NCBI GenBank assembly: GCA_964564545.1
Contig: CAZMBP010000028.1
Coordinates: forward strand, 1-64,000
Source: CAJQQY01 sp964564545
Lineage (GTDB): Bacteria; Bacteroidota; Bacteroidia; Chitinophagales; Saprospiraceae
Direction: 5' to 3'
Length of the DNA: 64,000 nt
The notes below the pieces were generated by a model. That model saw only the letters and a program-made list of their open reading frames with translations. It ran no database searches and was not told the DNA's origin. Shown in pieces: positions 17,179 through 25,622 of the stretch (positions are counted from its first letter, which is position 1; each line of letters begins with the position of its first letter). The position numbers and the translations under genes were made by a program.

Positions 17179-17234
17179 TGGTTAACTGTGAATGGTGAAT
17201 ATTGCAAACAGTATTAACCATTCACAGGTAACCA
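17179..17234. repeat. Intra-operon hairpin between mreB and mreC
   Basis: Arms 17179-17196 (TGGTTAACTGTGAATGGT) and 17217-17234 match over 18 bases with one mismatch around a 20-base loop. There is no T-run, so it looks more like an RNA processing or stability element than a terminator. The same words occur at 35256-35303. Confidence 0.7.
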
Positions 17235-17241
17235 TTAAATA

Positions 17242-18273
17242 TTAAACGCTTTTTCTATCTATTAAAAAGGAAAACCGGTCAGAATTTTTCAAAGCAATTC
17301 CAGTTCCTCTTACAACTGCTCGAAGTGGATCTTCTGCCACATGGACAGGTAGTTTAGTTTTTTGTTCGATTCGTTTATCCAAGCCTCGTAACAATGCTCC
17401 TCCGCCAGTCAAATGTAATCCTGTTTTGTAAATATCAGATGCTAATTCAGGTGGAGTAGTTTCCAATGCTCTCAAAACAGCATCTTCAATTTTACTAATA
17501 GATTTATCTAGTGCATGAGCAATTTCTGTATAAGCTACATAAATCTGTTTAGGAATTCCTGTCATCAAATCTCTACCATTCACAGCATAATCTTCAGGTG
17601 GATTTTCCAATTCATGCAAAGCAGATCCCACATGTATTTTAATTTGTTCAGCAGTTCTTTCTCCAATGAGAATATTGTGCTGACGTTTCATGTAGTTCAT
17701 GATATCATTAGTAAATTCATCTCCTGCAATTCGAATAGATTGATCACAAACAATTCCTGATAATGCAATTACTGCAATCTCAGTTGTTCCTCCCCCTATA
17801 TCGATAATCATATTTCCAATTGGCTCTTCCACATCTAGACCTATTCCAAGTGCAGCTGCCATTGGTTCATGAATCAAATAAGTTTCTTTTGAATCCACAT
17901 GATCTGCCGAATCAAAAACAGCTCTTTTTTCCACTTCTGTAATTCCAGAAGGAATACAAATTACCATCTTCAAATGAGTAAAAAACTTCCGCTTATTACC
18001 TGCCATATTAATCATCCCTTCAATCATACTTTCTGCCGCTTGAAAATCTGCAATTACACCATCTTTCAAAGGTCTAATAGTTTTTATATTATCATGTGTT
18101 TTCTCATGCATCTGCATCGCCTTCCGACCAACTGCAATCGTTTCTCCCGTTGATCTTTTCAAGGCCACAATTGAAGGCTCATCTATCACTATATTTCCAT
18201 CTTGGATGATCAGCGTGTTTGCTGTTCCCAAATCAATCGCCAGTTCTTGAGTAAAAAAATTAAATAATTTCAT
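17242..18273 (-). CDS. mreB: Actin-like cell shape protein MreB
   Basis: Cytoplasmic actin homologue of 343 residues that guides the wall-elongation complex under the membrane. Motifs: phosphate-1 LAIDLGTANTLI, connect-1 and phosphate-2 IIDIGGGTTEIAVIALSGI, and adenosine LTGGGALLRGLD. Length is standard. It heads the leftward operon mreB-mreC-mreD-mrdA. The hydrophobic start MKLFNFFTQE fits membrane contact. The 210 bases upstream hold no other gene. Confidence 0.97.
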   Translation of the reverse strand: MKLFNFFTQELAIDLGTANTLIIQDGNIVIDEPSIVALKRSTGETIAVGRKAMQMHEKTHDNIKTIRPLKDGVIADFQAAESMIEGMINMAGNKRKFFTHLKMVICIPSGITEVEKRAVFDSADHVDSKETYLIHEPMAAALGIGLDVEEPIGNMIIDIGGGTTEIAVIALSGIVCDQSIRIAGDEFTNDIMNYMKRQHNILIGERTAEQIKIHVGSALHELENPPEDYAVNGRDLMTGIPKQIYVAYTEIAHALDKSISKIEDAVLRALETTPPELASDIYKTGLHLTGGGALLRGLDKRIEQKTKLPVHVAEDPLRAVVRGTGIALKNSDRFSFLIDRKSV

Positions 18274-18486
18274 TTATAATTTCTCTGTTTTTTAGTCTGT
18301 TTTTTTGAATAAAAAAAAACTTTTAAAACGGTTAAATACACCTTTAAAAATTTGGTGTGAAGATAGAAAAAAATATTCGAAGTTCTTAGTTGATTTCTTG
18401 TGCTCAAATGAGAAAAAACTCATCACTCATTGCTTCGTTTTTATGGATATCGAATACCTACCAAGGAATACCAATATTCAACGAAT

Positions 18487-19758
18487 TTAAACTCCAACAA
18501 CCACTTCCCACATATTTTCTTCCTTCAAATATTTTTGTGAAAGCACCATCAAATCCTCTGCAGTAATCGACTGTACTCGATTGACCATATTTTTAAAAAA
18601 GTCTTTTGGCAAATCTTCTGTCTTTGATATTTTCACTAATTCAGCGACATTAAATGCACCATCCAAATTGGTCAAAAAGAATCCCATCAAATAGTTCTGA
18701 ACCATTTTCAATTCTTCCTTCTTAATCGGTTCTTTTTTCAATCTATCAAATTCACCATAAATAGCTTCCAAAGTTGGTTGTACAAATTCATTCCCCACTT
18801 CTGTTCCTACATAGAAATATCCATCAAAACGCATCGGATCTAATGTCGAAAAAACATTATAAGTATATCCTTTTTCCTCCCTGATTTTAGACATCAATCT
18901 TGATCCGAAATAACCACCAAGAATAGTATTTAAAATATAAAAATCATTATAATCTTCATGATGTCGATTAAACAATTTACAACCTAATCTAATCGCAGTT
19001 TGAAGTGTATCTGGTAATTGAATTTTTACTTTTTCCGCAGTTAGATTGGTTTCAATCACCTTACTCTTAACAGCCTCTTTTCTTACTAACGTTTTTCCAA
19101 TGTATTGATTGAGTAGATTGATAATTTTAGGACTTGTTTTTCCACTAATTATTATCTGGCAATTTCCTGCATGAAAATTTCGATCAAAGTGATGCAGTAA
19201 TTCTTTGCGCGATAAATTATCATAAGTTTCTGCCTGACTATTATAACCATAAGGATGAGTTGAGGAAAAAATCTTTTCCGTTACTGCTCGATAAGCAACC
19301 ACATCATTTTTCGTCAAATCAACTTGCAGTCGCTGCTTGTTATTTTTCTTAAAAATCTCTAATTCATCCTCAGGGAAAGCAGGTTCCAATAAGATTTCAG
19401 ATAAGACTCCTAACAACTTTTCAAAGTGCTTCGTCAAACTATATAAAACAATATTCGAAGTATCTAAATTGACTGGAACATTCATCGTTCCTCCATAGAA
19501 ATCTACCAATTCATGAATCTCTGTTGCTTTCCTTTTTTTAGTCCCCTCTCGGAGCAAAGCTGAAGTCGTTCGAGCCACCAATTTTTGATGTTCAAATGGT
19601 CGACCAGCTTTGAAAATAATCTCCATTTTCAATATCTCTTGCGTTCCCATATTTACTTCGTAAACTGGAATTCCATTATCCAACTGATGTTCTTGAAAAT
19701 CAGGAATATGAATATTTGAAATATCTTTAATTTCGGGTTGAATCGATCGATCTGGCAT
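18487..19758 (-). CDS. M16 peptidase homologue lacking the zinc motif
   Basis: Two-domain M16 fold protein of 423 residues. At the place of the HxxEH zinc motif it reads TTSALLREGTKKRKATEI, without the histidines and glutamate, so it should be the inactive subunit type. The C-terminal Arg/Tyr substrate-binding signature is kept (YFGSRLMSKIREEKGYTYNV). No signal peptide is present at MPDRSIQPEI, though relatives often act in the periplasm. Inactive M16 proteins normally pair with an active one encoded next door; none is adjacent here. A promoter-like TAAATTTG lies upstream. Confidence 0.9.
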   Translation of the reverse strand: MPDRSIQPEIKDISNIHIPDFQEHQLDNGIPVYEVNMGTQEILKMEIIFKAGRPFEHQKLVARTTSALLREGTKKRKATEIHELVDFYGGTMNVPVNLDTSNIVLYSLTKHFEKLLGVLSEILLEPAFPEDELEIFKKNNKQRLQVDLTKNDVVAYRAVTEKIFSSTHPYGYNSQAETYDNLSRKELLHHFDRNFHAGNCQIIISGKTSPKIINLLNQYIGKTLVRKEAVKSKVIETNLTAEKVKIQLPDTLQTAIRLGCKLFNRHHEDYNDFYILNTILGGYFGSRLMSKIREEKGYTYNVFSTLDPMRFDGYFYVGTEVGNEFVQPTLEAIYGEFDRLKKEPIKKEELKMVQNYLMGFFLTNLDGAFNVAELVKISKTEDLPKDFFKNMVNRVQSITAEDLMVLSQKYLKEENMWEVVVGV

Positions 19759-19798
19759 CCGCTATATTTATTTGAAAATATGTCTTCAAAAAAGAGCG

Positions 19799-19825
19799 CA
19801 AATTTACGCTTTTTTTCTAAAACAA
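19799..19825 (-). promoter_or_regulatory. Putative promoter of the M16 gene
   Basis: On the minus strand TTG (19825-19823), 16 bases, then TAAATTTG (19806-19799), a full -7 match, 40 bases before the start codon. Confidence 0.5.
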
Positions 19826-19842
19826 TGATGATTTATCTCCTC

Positions 19843-19996
19843 GTAGCTGCTGACTTTAGTCGGAAGTAAAAAAAGGAAATAACAATTGATAAAACTTATA
19901 GTTCTTTACCTTTTGAGTCCTTTTTTGTTTCTCTTCTTTTTTGTTAAAAAAAATCGCTGTACTCTTTTTTTGCCGCCGACTAAGGTCAGCAGCTAC
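19843..19996. repeat. REP-like inverted pair, family B
   Basis: Arms 19843-19863 and 19976-19996 are inverted copies over 21 bases with one mismatch. Each starts with GTAG followed by CTGCTGAC-YTTA-GTCGG, a hairpin with a 4-base loop; in the right copy the stem extends to 8 pairs with GTCGGCGG (G-U pairs allowed). The stem differs from family A but the GTAG and TTTA/CTTA loop are shared. The pair lies in the 380-base gap between the M16 gene and dnaN, which otherwise holds only the two promoters. Confidence 0.8.
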
Positions 19997-20028
19997 TAAA
20001 AAGTTATTAACATTATGTTGATGATTTA

Positions 20029-20061
20029 TTGAAAAAATATGCTTACTAACATGTATTTTTG
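20029..20061 (+). promoter_or_regulatory. Putative dnaN promoter
   Basis: TTG (20029-20031), 22 bases, TATTTTTG (20054-20061): a full match to the Bacteroidota pattern, placing the transcript start about 70 bases before dnaN. Confidence 0.6.
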
Positions 20062-20138
20062 CAGACTGATATTAAACCTCGGACGAAAATCAACTATAAT
20101 CCGTCCATCCTTAAAATTGAAAAAAAAATAGAACCACT

Positions 20139-21254
20139 ATGAAGTTCAGCGTATCCTCATCCGACTTATTAAAGCACCTACAAGTAGCAAGCGGAGCTAT
20201 CGGATCCAATCCTGTTTTACCTATCCTCGAAGATTTTTTATTCACTATAGAAGGTAGAAATTTGACTATTTCAGCAACTGATCTAGAAACTTCTATCGTC
20301 ACTACCGTTGATGTTAATTCTGATGGAAATGGTCGAGTGGCCGTTCCTGCAAGAATATTGTTAGATACCTTAAAAGAGTTGCCAGGACAGCCTGTAACAT
20401 TTAATGTCAATGAAGATAATTATGGTATTGAAATTACTTCCGCTTATGGAAAATATAAATTGGCAGGTGAGAATGGAGATGAATTTCCAAATATTCCTCA
20501 AGCAGATGAAGTGGATACAGTTACTTTGAATTCAAGCTTGTTAGGAAAAGCAATTTCTAAAACTTTGTTTGCGACAAGTAATGATGATTTGCGACCTGCG
20601 ATGACTGGAGTTTACTTGCAAGTGGATTTTAATAAATTAACTTTCGTAGCAACTGATGCTCACAAATTAGTGAAATACACTTTCTCGAATGTTAACAGCC
20701 AAGTATCTACTTCTTTTATCATTCCTAAAAAAGCATTGAATCTTTTGAAAGGTTCATTGCCAAGTGATGAAGATTTAAAATTGTCATTTAACAATGCAAA
20801 TGCATTTTTTACCGCAGGAAATATTCATTTAGTTTGTCGATTGATCGATGCACGTTACCCAGATTATAATGCGGTAATTCCAACTGATAACCCGAATACA
20901 TTATCAGTTCCAAGAAGTGATTTTCAAAACTCACTTAAACGTATCGCAATCTATGCGAACAAAACGACGAATCAAGTTATCCTAAATATTACTGAAAGTA
21001 GCTTAACTGTTTCTGCCCAAGATTTAGATTTCTCTAACGAAGCAACAGAGCAATTACCTTGTACCTATAATGGAGATCCTTTAACTATCGGATTCAATGC
21101 AAAATTCTTAATTGAAATGTTGAACGTTTTGGATACCGAAGAAATCAAAATGGAACTCTCCACTTCGACTCGGGCTGGAATTCTTCACCCAACTGAAAAA
21201 GAAGAAGGGGAAGATATTTTGATGCTTGTGATGCCGGTGATGTTAAGTAACTAG
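20139..21254 (+). CDS. dnaN: DNA polymerase III beta sliding clamp
   Basis: Ring-forming processivity clamp for DNA polymerase III, 371 residues in three similar domains. Recognisable parts are MKFSVSSSDLLKHLQVASGA, PVLPILEDFLFTIEG, LRPAMTGVYLQ, FVATDAHKLVKY, and the C-terminal ILMLVMPVMLSN with the hydrophobic pocket that binds client peptides. It has its own promoter upstream and a large hairpin right after the stop. dnaA and recF are not next to it, so it is separated from the usual origin cluster. Confidence 0.97.
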   Translation: MKFSVSSSDLLKHLQVASGAIGSNPVLPILEDFLFTIEGRNLTISATDLETSIVTTVDVNSDGNGRVAVPARILLDTLKELPGQPVTFNVNEDNYGIEITSAYGKYKLAGENGDEFPNIPQADEVDTVTLNSSLLGKAISKTLFATSNDDLRPAMTGVYLQVDFNKLTFVATDAHKLVKYTFSNVNSQVSTSFIIPKKALNLLKGSLPSDEDLKLSFNNANAFFTAGNIHLVCRLIDARYPDYNAVIPTDNPNTLSVPRSDFQNSLKRIAIYANKTTNQVILNITESSLTVSAQDLDFSNEATEQLPCTYNGDPLTIGFNAKFLIEMLNVLDTEEIKMELSTSTRAGILHPTEKEEGEDILMLVMPVMLSN

Positions 21255-21320
21255 TTATTGGTTATTAAGTTATTGGTTATTCTCACAATGTAATAACCAA
21301 TAACTTAATAACTAATAACC
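21255..21320. terminator. Large hairpin after dnaN
   Basis: Left arm 21255-21281 and right arm 21293-21319 pair over about 27 bases with one mismatch (words GTTATTGGTTATTAAG). It is AT-rich without a clear T-run, so it may end or stabilise the dnaN transcript; the flippase start follows 9 bases later. Confidence 0.6.
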
Positions 21321-21328
21321 TAAAAACT

Positions 21329-22774
21329 ATGAACAAGGAATTCTCCCTCAATATTTTTTTCCTCATTTCTATTAATCTCCTGATTAAACCATTCTTTATT
21401 TTTGGGATAGACCGAACTGTTCAAAATGTAGTTGGTACTGATACTTATGGAATATATTTCACTCTTTTAAGTTTGACTTACCTTTTTGGAATCATCAATG
21501 ATTTTGGAATTCAAAATTTTAATAATCGTTCCATTTCTCAAAATCCAAGTTTGCTCCAACAATACTTTCCTAATATTTTGGCGATAAAAACGCTGCTGGG
21601 AGGAGCTTATCTAATTGTTATTTTTTTGATGGCTTGGGTTTGGAAATATGATTTTGATGTTTGGCATATTTTGCTTTTCCTTTCGATCAATATGATTCTG
21701 GCTCAATTCATTTATTATTTTCGAAGTAATATTTCAGGATTAGGAATGTATCGAATTGATAGTGTAATATCTGCTATGGATAAATTACTGATGATTTTCA
21801 TTTGCGGAGTTTTGCTTTGGTTACCTACTTTTTCAGGTAAGTTTCAAATCGAATGGTTCGTCTATGCGCAGACTGCTTCTTTCTTACTCACCGCTCTTAT
21901 TTCTTTTTTTATTGTAAAAAACAAAATCAAGACGCCATCTTATAACATTGACTTTACATTGATTAAAAATCTTTTGAAAAAAAGTGCGCCATATGCTTTG
22001 GTCATTTTTTTAATGTCGATTTATACTCGAATAGATGCGGTGATGGTCGAGCGACTTTTGGAAAATGGAGAAGAGGAATCAGGAATTTATGGTGCAGGTT
22101 ATCGATTATTGGATGCAAGTAATATGATTGGATTTTTGTTTGCAGGATTGTTGCTTCCGATGTTTGCAAAAATGCTGAAAGAAAAAACATCCATTTTGCC
22201 TTTAGTAAAAATGAGTGCAATGATGATTTGGTCAGGAGCAATCACATTGAGTGTAGCCACATATTTTTTCCAAAATGAAATTGTCAACTTGTTATACCTC
22301 GAAGCAACACCATATTGGGGAGAAGTCTTAGGTATTTTGATGTTAAGTTTTATTGCGGTGAGCGGGACTTATATTTTTGGAACCTTATTGACGGCCAATG
22401 GTAGTTTGCAGAAAATGAATTACATTTTAGTTGTTGCGGTTGTTCTAAATATTGTTTTCAATTTTGTATTGATTCCAAAATATGGTGCATTAGGAGCAGC
22501 TTGGACGACTTTAGCAACTCAATTTTTTTCAATGTTTGCACAAGTAATTTTAGCAAAGAAAGAATTTGGTTGGAAAAATGAATCTAAAGAAATTATCCGA
22601 ATCTCAAGTTTTTGTATTTGTACAATTATAATTATTTATAGTTGCTATCACTTCTTAGATTTGAATTGGGTGATTCGATTTGGACTGAGTTTATCTGCAG
22701 GAATTGGATTAGCTTTTCTGCTTGGTATGCTGAATTTGAAATTTGCTTTTGAGTTTTTGAAAAATAAGTTTTAA
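21329..22774 (+). CDS. Polysaccharide flippase (Wzx/MATE-type)
   Basis: Integral membrane protein of 481 residues with about fourteen hydrophobic helices and the MOP-superfamily pattern, such as GTDTYGIYFTLLSLTYLFGI near the start, SAPYALVIFLMSIYTRIDAV in the middle, and LNIVFNFVLIPKYGALGAAW. Such proteins move lipid-linked oligosaccharides or cell-wall intermediates across the inner membrane. It starts 75 bases after dnaN, across a hairpin. No glycan cluster surrounds it, so the substrate cannot be named. Confidence 0.9.
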   Translation: MNKEFSLNIFFLISINLLIKPFFIFGIDRTVQNVVGTDTYGIYFTLLSLTYLFGIINDFGIQNFNNRSISQNPSLLQQYFPNILAIKTLLGGAYLIVIFLMAWVWKYDFDVWHILLFLSINMILAQFIYYFRSNISGLGMYRIDSVISAMDKLLMIFICGVLLWLPTFSGKFQIEWFVYAQTASFLLTALISFFIVKNKIKTPSYNIDFTLIKNLLKKSAPYALVIFLMSIYTRIDAVMVERLLENGEEESGIYGAGYRLLDASNMIGFLFAGLLLPMFAKMLKEKTSILPLVKMSAMMIWSGAITLSVATYFFQNEIVNLLYLEATPYWGEVLGILMLSFIAVSGTYIFGTLLTANGSLQKMNYILVVAVVLNIVFNFVLIPKYGALGAAWTTLATQFFSMFAQVILAKKEFGWKNESKEIIRISSFCICTIIIIYSCYHFLDLNWVIRFGLSLSAGIGLAFLLGMLNLKFAFEFLKNKF

Positions 22775-22814
22775 CGTAAAATGACTCTCCAAGTCGTATT
22801 ACTAAAATATTCCT

Positions 22815-23387
22815 ATGAAAAATTTTAACTCCCCTACCCTCAGATTTTCCATTTTGATTTTCCTTTGTTTTCTTTTTTCAAAAAATACATTTTCACAAGT
22901 TGAAAAAGGAAAATTCATCATTGGTTCGACTACTGGAATCTTAAAAGATTTGAGTGGGGGAAATAGTTTCGTTTTTATCGAAGACGTAAAATTCAGTTTG
23001 ACGCTGACCCCTAATTTAGGATATATGGTTTCAGATAAAATGATGGTCGGTAGCCAAACATCTTTCAGTATCGAAAATGGAGATGGCTCAACTTTTTTGA
23101 CATTGGGTTTGATGCCATTTATAAGAGTCTATTTATATTCCAAAAAATCAACTCATCTTTTCGCCGAACAAATGATTGGTGCAGCAGGCATCCATGCGAC
23201 TGCAACAGAATTTGAATTAGGTTTTTTAGGTGGTGCAGGAATGGGAGTGAATTATTTTTTAACCGAAAAAATTGCTCTAGAAAGTACGGTTCGAGCAACG
23301 TTTGTTCAGTTTAACTCCAATCGAAATCTGGATTATGGAATTAGGTTTGGAGCGCAACTCTTTTTTAATCGAAAAAATAAAAGGTAA
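22815..23387 (+). CDS. Small outer-membrane beta-barrel-type protein
   Basis: Exported protein of 190 residues. A signal peptide (about 1-28, ending NTFSQ) is followed by alternating amphipathic strands (GYMVSDKMMVGSQTSFSIE, FIRVYLYSKKSTHLFAEQMI, MGVNYFLTEKIALESTVR) and a C-terminus IRFGAQLFFNRKNKR. The pattern is that of small eight-strand barrels abundant in Bacteroidota. It may share a transcript with the flippase 40 bases upstream. No specific function can be given. Confidence 0.75.
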   Translation: MKNFNSPTLRFSILIFLCFLFSKNTFSQVEKGKFIIGSTTGILKDLSGGNSFVFIEDVKFSLTLTPNLGYMVSDKMMVGSQTSFSIENGDGSTFLTLGLMPFIRVYLYSKKSTHLFAEQMIGAAGIHATATEFELGFLGGAGMGVNYFLTEKIALESTVRATFVQFNSNRNLDYGIRFGAQLFFNRKNKR

Positions 23388-23407
23388 TTTTTCAGAACCA
23401 ATATTCT

Positions 23408-23440
23408 ACTCACAAGGTGACATCGCGTCCCCTTGTGAGT
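23408..23440. terminator. Hairpin between convergent genes
   Basis: ACTCACAAGG and CCTTGTGAGT form a 10-bp perfect stem with a 13-base loop. There is no strong T-run on either side, so termination is likely but not certain. Confidence 0.55.
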
Positions 23441-23450
23441 AAAACCAAAA

Positions 23451-24653
23451 CTACCCTTCCACATAATCTCTCAAGTATTCAAAGTATTTTCCTAAATCTC
23501 CATTTTCCGCAACACTTGCTCTTTCAATAACTCCTCCCTCCTTTTGCTCTACTAACTCTTGAAATATATGTTCAATAAATTGCTCTCCAAATGCTTGTGA
23601 AGCATCCCGAGGTAATTCATTGGGCAAATTATCTATCGTCATCATGTCTATGACATTTTCTTGGTATGGAAACGCTTCAGCTTCTGCAACGGGATCATAA
23701 CCAAAAACTGGATTAGCGATCGTCGATGCTCGAAGTGTAGAAGGAATCGAGGCAACTGGTGCAATATCGCAAGTCACATCAGCTATAACCTTTATCCGAA
23801 AACTACTTTCCTTCATTTCTTCTTTAGTAAAAAAAGCAGGCGCTTTATTATCCCAGTAAATTCCATTAATCATCAAATCACTTGCTTGAGTAAAAGGTGT
23901 AAAAATGGACTCATAGTTTTGCGGGTTTTGGAAAAAGTCTTGCAAGTCGAAAACTTCTCCATTTTTATGTGTAGCATAATCTACACAGTCAAGTTGAGTG
24001 AAAACTGCATGTTGAAATTCATTCTCCAAAAAATCCTCTGGGGAAACTTGCTCAATATCCATATCTTTTAAAACTTGAGCGGCTCCATTGGCCACACGAC
24101 CAGTTCCAGTTAATACAATTTTCATTGGGGGCAACTCCAGCGTTTTATAAATAGATTTGGCTTCTGCATAATCATGGCAATCCTTCATTCGCTTCAATTT
24201 AAATTCACCGGTTCGATTTCCATAAGTCATCACTCCATTGTGCGCTCCTACCATCCCTGCAAATTTTCCAAAGGCAATTAATCGTTGTCCTTTCTCATTT
24301 GTCAAAACTTCGTAATCGAGTAAGCGAATATTTTTTTCTAAAATCGCTAAAAGTAAATCTCGATTATACGATTGTTTTTTAATCGTATGCGAAAAGAAAA
24401 AGTATGTTTTATTTGGAACCAATTGCTCAATCGGCACCTCTTTAACTCCCATCAAAACATCGCAATCTGTGAGGTCATCCTGGAAGGGAATTCCTGCTTT
24501 TTGATAGTCTTCGTCCTTAAAACATCGATTTGGTGATGGTTGTACTACAACTTGTACTTTTCCAGATTTGTTTAAGAAAGCACATTGCTCAGGTGTTAAG
24601 GGTACTCTTGAGTCTGGTGGTACTTTTCCTTCTCTAATTACTCCAATCTTCAT
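23451..24653 (-). CDS. Saccharopine/alanine dehydrogenase-like NAD(P)-dependent enzyme
   Basis: Protein of 400 residues of the alanine dehydrogenase / transhydrogenase / lysine-forming saccharopine dehydrogenase family. The N-terminal domain shows KIGVIREGKVPPDSRVPLTP and YFFFSHTIKKQSYNRDLL, close in wording to lysine-forming saccharopine dehydrogenases and LKR proteins. A Rossmann-type segment follows (KIVLTGTGRVANGAAQVL), then VIADVTCDIAPVASIPSTLR. It probably acts in lysine turnover with NAD(P)H in the cytoplasm; alanine dehydrogenase is less likely from the motifs. It stands alone on the minus strand. Confidence 0.82.
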   Translation of the reverse strand: MKIGVIREGKVPPDSRVPLTPEQCAFLNKSGKVQVVVQPSPNRCFKDEDYQKAGIPFQDDLTDCDVLMGVKEVPIEQLVPNKTYFFFSHTIKKQSYNRDLLLAILEKNIRLLDYEVLTNEKGQRLIAFGKFAGMVGAHNGVMTYGNRTGEFKLKRMKDCHDYAEAKSIYKTLELPPMKIVLTGTGRVANGAAQVLKDMDIEQVSPEDFLENEFQHAVFTQLDCVDYATHKNGEVFDLQDFFQNPQNYESIFTPFTQASDLMINGIYWDNKAPAFFTKEEMKESSFRIKVIADVTCDIAPVASIPSTLRASTIANPVFGYDPVAEAEAFPYQENVIDMMTIDNLPNELPRDASQAFGEQFIEHIFQELVEQKEGGVIERASVAENGDLGKYFEYLRDYVEG

Positions 24654-24810
24654 TTGTCACAATTTATTTTATTTAAATAACTAAAAATTAAGAATATGAT
24701 TTTAAAAATTATTTTTCTTATGTCACACTATGGTGATTTTTTAAAATTTCATGTAAAAAAGTCAACTTTTTTTGCAAAAAAAGAATCCGTGACAGTAAAA
24801 AAACGGACTT

Positions 24811-24826
24811 TGGCACAGGAATTGCT
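24811..24826 (+). promoter_or_regulatory. Sigma-54 (RpoN) type -24/-12 promoter
   Basis: TGGCACAGGAATTGCT matches the RpoN consensus TGGCAC-N5-TTGCW, with the invariant GG (24812-24813) and GC (24824-24825) exactly 10 bases apart. The predicted transcript start is near 24837, leaving a leader of about 180 bases before the ATG at 25021. RpoN promoters need an AAA+ activator; neither it nor rpoN is in this window. Confidence 0.8.
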
Positions 24827-24980
24827 CTTTTTTTATCAAACATACAAAAGTAGGTTTTCTTAAAAGAAGGAACCTATATAAACATACATTAATTAAATAT
24901 TTGAGAAAACGAAATCCTAACTACTTCCCTATTTTTTCCCCTAACTAGTACCCGGATATTCGTGATAATTGACCAAAATG

Positions 24981-25003
24981 ATTGACCACACAATGTAGTC
25001 AAT
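24981..25003 (+). promoter_or_regulatory. Leader hairpin before the small exported protein gene
   Basis: ATTGACCACA and TGTAGTCAAT pair over 10 bases with one mismatch around a CAA loop, ending 18 bases before the start codon. It could affect translation or serve as a protein-binding palindrome. Confidence 0.45.
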
Positions 25004-25020
25004 GTACGCCAAATTTAAAC

Positions 25021-25389
25021 ATGACCATGAAAATGTTGACGTTTTGTTTTGTAGTAATACTACTATCCATCTTTGCTAGCGTATTAATCAGTAAACCAGT
25101 AATCAATTGTAAAGATCTGGGAATCTTATCTGCAAAGCACTTCGCACACATTTTCTACCTCAATGAGCTTGGCAATATTTTACTAATTGATTTTTACATC
25201 TTGGATCATCGGATTCAAACAGTAAAAGTAACCAAAAACGGAGAATTCGTAAAAGCCGAGGATGTCTCAGAATTGCCCGAAGATAGCATTTACGAATTAG
25301 ATTTAAACTTATTAAGTAAAGGAAAATATACCATTGAATTGATAACCAACACACACCAATCGATCACAAATGAATTAAAGATAAATTAG
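25021..25389 (+). CDS. Small exported or membrane-anchored protein of unknown function
   Basis: Protein of 122 residues. The start MTMKMLTFCFVVILLSIFAS gives a signal peptide or membrane anchor (to about residue 25). The rest has the look of a beta-sandwich: NILLIDFYILDHRIQTVKVT, SIYELDLNLLSKGKYTIELI. The last part resembles the end of a T9SS-type or carboxypeptidase-regulatory-like sandwich but lacks the sorting motif. The ATG at 25021 is preferred over a TTG 13 codons earlier because it begins the hydrophobic segment. It lies behind a sigma-54 promoter and ends at a strong terminator, so it is a single-gene unit. I do not recognise the family. Confidence 0.7.
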   Translation: MTMKMLTFCFVVILLSIFASVLISKPVINCKDLGILSAKHFAHIFYLNELGNILLIDFYILDHRIQTVKVTKNGEFVKAEDVSELPEDSIYELDLNLLSKGKYTIELITNTHQSITNELKIN

Positions 25390-25418
25390 TTTTAGTTAGT
25401 TTTTTGGATTCTCTTTGC

Positions 25419-25453
25419 AATCGCTCTGACCTTGGTCGGGGCGATTTTTTTTT
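25419..25453 (+). terminator. Intrinsic terminator
   Basis: AATCGCTCTGACC / GGTCGGGGCGATT form a 13-bp stem with two G-U pairs and a TT loop, followed by a T-run. Confidence 0.85.
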
Positions 25454-25550
25454 GTGGAAGTTGAAAGGTATTTTTTGACGCTGACTTTTTATGACTTACT
25501 TATGTTTTAGAATATGTTTTAGAATATGTTTTTTAAAGAAAAAATAAGTG

Positions 25551-25583
25551 TTGTGGAACTTTTCCAATTTCATTTTAGTTTTG
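25551..25583 (+). promoter_or_regulatory. Putative promoter of the metallophosphoesterase gene
   Basis: TTG (25551-25553), 22 bases, TAGTTTTG (25576-25583), 40 bases before the ATG. Just upstream, 25501-25530 holds a 12-base tandem duplication (TATGTTTTAGAA). Confidence 0.5.
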
Positions 25584-25622
25584 GTGCAATGGCTTATTTT
25601 AAACCTAAAAAAATATAATAAA

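Larger units (their letters stand above)
24654..25020. other. Intergenic region with a sigma-54 promoter
   Basis: 367 bases between two divergent genes. The only structures seen are the sigma-54 site at 24811-24826 and the hairpin at 24981-25003. A homopolymer-rich stretch (24755-24785) precedes the site. Confidence 0.6.

Noticed and set aside
18305..18490. A 61-codon frame before mreB
   Set aside because: Lysine-rich, no family resemblance, and it occupies the region where the mreB promoter should lie.
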